From Pseudoneobacillus sp052180215 (GTDB lineage: Bacteria; Bacillota; Bacilli; Bacillales; Cytobacillaceae): a stretch of DNA of 64,000 nt. This document shows, piece by piece, positions 61,927 to 64,000 of this stretch. The notes below the pieces were generated by a model. That model saw only the letters and a list, made by a program, of their open reading frames with translations. It had not been told where the DNA came from and did no database searches. A program made the position numbers and the translations under genes. The first letter of the stretch is position 1. Each line of letters begins with the position of its first letter. The stretch lies in contig NZ_CP197471.1 in assembly GCF_052180215.1 (NCBI RefSeq), positions 3,010,001 to 3,074,000 of the forward strand. Reading direction: 5' to 3'.

Positions 61927-62478
61927 CTACATACCAGATGATGAAATAATTCTATTTACAGGCATATCATGTTCCTCAATAGGGATATCATTCCTCATTT
62001 GCATAGGGAAGGCTAAAGAAATTGTATTCCCCCTATATTTTGCTAAATAACGATCATAATACCCGCCTCCAAAACCAAGACGATAGCCATCATTGGAATA
62101 GGCGAGGCCAGGAACAACCAGTAAGTCAATTTCTTGGGCATCCACTTTTCCTGTTTCATTCTCGATAGGCTCCAATAATCCATAAAAAACCGATTCAAGT
62201 TGGGTAAATCGATGGATATCATGGAAGGACAGCTGTTTATCTTTCGGGTGACATTTAGGAACTACTACACGTTTATTCTGTTCCCATGCTTTTCGAATGA
62301 TTTGAAAAGTATCCACTTCAGGAAAGTTCGAGACTGTTATTCCGATTGTATTTGCGTCTTTCCATAATGATGTTGCAAATAGATGATTTGCAATTTCATA
62401 CGAAAATTGCTCATATTCCTGCTTCGTTAATTTTTTCAACTCTTTTATTAAGAAAGAACGATACTCTTTTTTATTCAT
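61927..62478 (-). CDS. yqgN: 5-formyltetrahydrofolate cyclo-ligase
   Basis: Converts 5-formyl-THF to 5,10-methenyl-THF in one-carbon metabolism. The hallmark is DLLVVPGLAYSNDGYRLGFG followed by GGYYDRYL near residue 135. 183 residues. B. subtilis homologue YqgN. Confidence 0.95.
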   Translation of the reverse strand: MNKKEYRSFLIKELKKLTKQEYEQFSYEIANHLFATSLWKDANTIGITVSNFPEVDTFQIIRKAWEQNKRVVVPKCHPKDKQLSFHDIHRFTQLESVFYGLLEPIENETGKVDAQEIDLLVVPGLAYSNDGYRLGFGGGYYDRYLAKYRGNTISLAFPMQMRNDIPIEEHDMPVNRIISSSGM

Positions 62479-62543
62479 TCCTCATCCATCCCCTCAAATA
62501 TCTTCAAGTGTTATGTAATGATTTATATGATAAATTGCACAAA

Positions 62544-62574
62544 AAAAGCAGTAGGGTAGCCCTACTGCTTATTT
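62544..62574 (-). terminator. Terminator of rpmG
   Basis: AAGCAGTAGGG with its complement CCCTACTGCTT, 3-nt loop, T7 on the minus strand; it overlaps the rpmG stop codon. Confidence 0.85.
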
Positions 62575-62718
62575 TGTTTCGCGGTGTGTAGTTGTGCGTT
62601 TTTCTCTTGGGCAATATTTCTTAAGCTCAAGACGATCTGGGTTGTTACGCTTATTTTTGTTTGAAATATAGTTACGCTCTCCACATTCTGTGCAAGCTAA
62701 CGTAATATTTACACGCAT
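62569..62718 (-). CDS. rpmG: 50S ribosomal protein L33
   Basis: A 49-residue ribosomal protein starting MRVNITLACTECGERNYI and ending HRETK. It has the first CxxC pair and one further Cys (KYCPREK), while the fourth zinc ligand is replaced by Glu, so it is an intermediate between zinc-binding and zinc-free L33 forms. GGAGGG precedes the ATG, and a terminator overlaps the stop. It is a single gene, as rpmG often is. Confidence 0.95.
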   Translation of the reverse strand: MRVNITLACTECGERNYISNKNKRNNPDRLELKKYCPREKRTTTHRETK

Positions 62719-62773
62719 TATATTTCCCTCCAAACGATAAAAGCTAGTACGTTTTTACGACTTTTCTATAATA

Positions 62774-63400
62774 TCACTTTTTAAAAGGAAATGCTAGTGT
62801 GTTTTTTAAAAGGATATCGTTTACTTTTCCCAATTCCGTTTTAGATTCACCTTTAATCGTCCAGGTAGAGGCTTTTTTCGTTGTATGGCTTGGAATAATA
62901 AGGTCTAAAGTAAACATACTTACAGCTAATCCTTTTGCCATAGGCTGATATTTCAGGATACCTTTTTCTGAGCAGTTCCACATTCTTTCCGTATTCATAG
63001 ACCAAAACGGTTGAATTGTTGCTTGTTGCATGAGTTTACCTTCGAAATGTCCATTTACTAAAAATACTTTTTTATTAGCCAAATGGAAAATAACCTGCTC
63101 TGATGGAGAAATAAATGTGAAATGATCTTTAGATGCCTGTGCATAGCGATGGATAAAAAGCAATTTTAGCTCTTTTTCGCTCTCATTGTGGTTGGTTATA
63201 TAAATATGACTTAGCCTTACATTCGACTGTACAAACTCCTGCTTGATTGTAACGGTTAACTGTTCCTTTGTTATGATTTTTTCAGTTTGATTGAATAGCC
63301 AGTAGGTGTGTCCGTTAATCCAAATACCAAATACCATTTGCAAATGCGAAGAAATTGTATCTTCTAACATACTTTCTTTTATTTTTATAAGAGTTTCCAT
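62774..63400 (-). CDS. Conserved hypothetical protein
   Basis: A 208-residue soluble protein with no motif I know, rich in strands and aromatic residues (GIWINGHTYWLFNQTEK). Start ATG 63400 follows AAAGGTG. It lies next to a glycosyltransferase gene, separated from it by a GC-rich repeat. No signal peptide or membrane segment. Confidence 0.75.
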   Translation of the reverse strand: METLIKIKESMLEDTISSHLQMVFGIWINGHTYWLFNQTEKIITKEQLTVTIKQEFVQSNVRLSHIYITNHNESEKELKLLFIHRYAQASKDHFTFISPSEQVIFHLANKKVFLVNGHFEGKLMQQATIQPFWSMNTERMWNCSEKGILKYQPMAKGLAVSMFTLDLIIPSHTTKKASTWTIKGESKTELGKVNDILLKNTLAFPFKK

Positions 63401-63431
63401 TATATTCACCTTTTAAAGTTATTTAAAATCT

Positions 63432-63614
63432 GGCTCTGTTAAACAAGAATGTTGATTTCCGCTGCAGGCACTCGCTTTCCGCGGGGCGTGCGGTGAGCCT
63501 CCTCGTCGCTATCGCTCCTGCGGGGTCTCACCTGTCCCGCTGCTCCCGCAGGAGTCTCGTACCTTCCGCTCCAATCAACTATATTAAAAATCAATACTGC
63601 TCTTTAACAGAGCC
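63432..63614. repeat. GC-rich MITE-like element
   Basis: A 183-bp sequence with perfect 12-bp inverted ends GGCTCTGTTAAA, much richer in G+C than its neighbours (for example TTCCGCGGGGCGTGCGG). The motif TAAAAT stands on both sides (2 bp from the left end), perhaps a target duplication. It contains no open frame. It overlaps the 3' end of the glycosyltransferase gene. Confidence 0.8.
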
Positions 63615-64000
63615 TAAAATTTAATTCATACTGTCCCTCGTTTATCGATATAAAAAGATGTTGGTCCTCGTAAATCCGTTTTGTCATTTCCGCTACTCTT
63701 TGCCAACTATAAAATTGGTCCACTAAATCCTTACCTTTTTTAGCCATTTGCTCAGCCAACTCTGGCTGATTTAAAACCATTTCTATTTGCGAAACTAAAC
63801 TGTCTACATTGTTGGGTTCCATAAAAAGTCCTGTTTCTAAATGTTTATTTATTCCTTTTAATCCACCCGTTGCTGAAACAATAATTGGTTTAGAAAATTT
63901 CATGGCCTCAAGTGCAACAATTCCAAACGGTTCGTAACGACTTGGTAAGATTGCCATTGTACACTTTTCAAAAAATTGATTTCTTTGTTCATCCGAAATA
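63604..64000 (-). CDS. Glycosyltransferase family 4-type protein, C-terminal part
   Basis: The frame enters from the right edge. ILPSRYEPFGIVALEAMKFS and KPIIVSATGGLKGI are the nucleotide-sugar-binding motif of GT-B glycosyltransferases (group 1). The last codons (RLC-stop) and the stop at 63604-63606 are contributed by the end of the GC-rich repeat, so the original C-terminus may have been changed. The acceptor is unknown. Partial: the 5' end lies outside the window. Confidence 0.88.
   Translation of the reverse strand, partial: ISDEQRNQFFEKCTMAILPSRYEPFGIVALEAMKFSKPIIVSATGGLKGINKHLETGLFMEPNNVDSLVSQIEMVLNQPELAEQMAKKGKDLVDQFYSWQRVAEMTKRIYEDQHLFISINEGQYELNFRLC

Overview
The window is a piece of a low-GC, endospore-forming Firmicutes chromosome of the Bacillaceae. 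It carries the whole spoIIIA operon, splB and a GerA-family germination gene. Its gene order follows the Bacillus subtilis yqh-yqg region: spoIIIA, efp, papA, aroQ, yqhRQPO, lipM, yqhL, gcvPB-gcvPA-gcvT, yqhHG, yqzE, comG, yqgWUTSRQPON and rpmG. I cannot fix the genus from this sequence alone. Two differences from B. subtilis stand out: the sinI-sinR-tapA-sipW-tasA block is missing between yqhG and yqzE, and splB plus nrdJ occupy the place where mntR would be expected.

Layout. 1-5.6 kb: spoIIIAA-AH (minus strand) with a sigma-E promoter and a palindromic repeat inserted inside the operon. 5.7-13.5 kb: housekeeping genes (SIMPL protein, rhodanese lipoprotein, efp-papA-aroQ, yqhR/Q/P/O, splB). 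13,782-29,328: a complete 15.5-kb Tn7-like transposon. 29.3-32.2 kb: nrdJ (class II ribonucleotide reductase) split by a 329-nt group I intron, with paired NrdR boxes. 32.5-41 kb: lipM, yqhL, the glycine-cleavage operon under a tandem glycine riboswitch, and yqhH-yqhG. 41-45.8 kb: yqzE, aroK and the seven-gene comG competence pilus operon. 46-64 kb: a possible Fe-S HTH regulator, yqg genes, a GerA-family gene, gluP, ldh, yqgN, rpmG and part of a glycosyltransferase.

The most notable structure is the Tn7-like transposon. Its tnsA-tnsB-tnsC-tnsD/tniQ genes overlap or nearly abut. The ends are matching inverted TGTAGC termini: three widely spaced TnsB-type sites on the left and four sites about 20 bp apart on the right, the same asymmetry as Tn7. 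Each end is flanked by the 5-bp duplication CCATT. The tnsA-proximal end lies 15 bp past the nrdJ stop codon, and the insertion sits inside the right arm of the reconstructed nrdJ terminator hairpin. This mirrors Tn7 at glmS and makes the 3' end of nrdJ the likely target of this TnsD. The element carries a substitute terminator just inside its right end.

The cargo (14-22 kb) is a mosaic. It holds two non-autonomous elements with related terminal repeats and perfect 9-bp duplications. One carries a DUF4362 lipoprotein gene as passenger and has landed in another lipoprotein gene whose frame is restored by removing it. The cargo also holds broken IS1595-type transposases, small membrane-protein genes and what looks like a third, relic copy of the Tn7-like left end at 19.5 kb. 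I see no CRISPR array, rRNA or tRNA genes.
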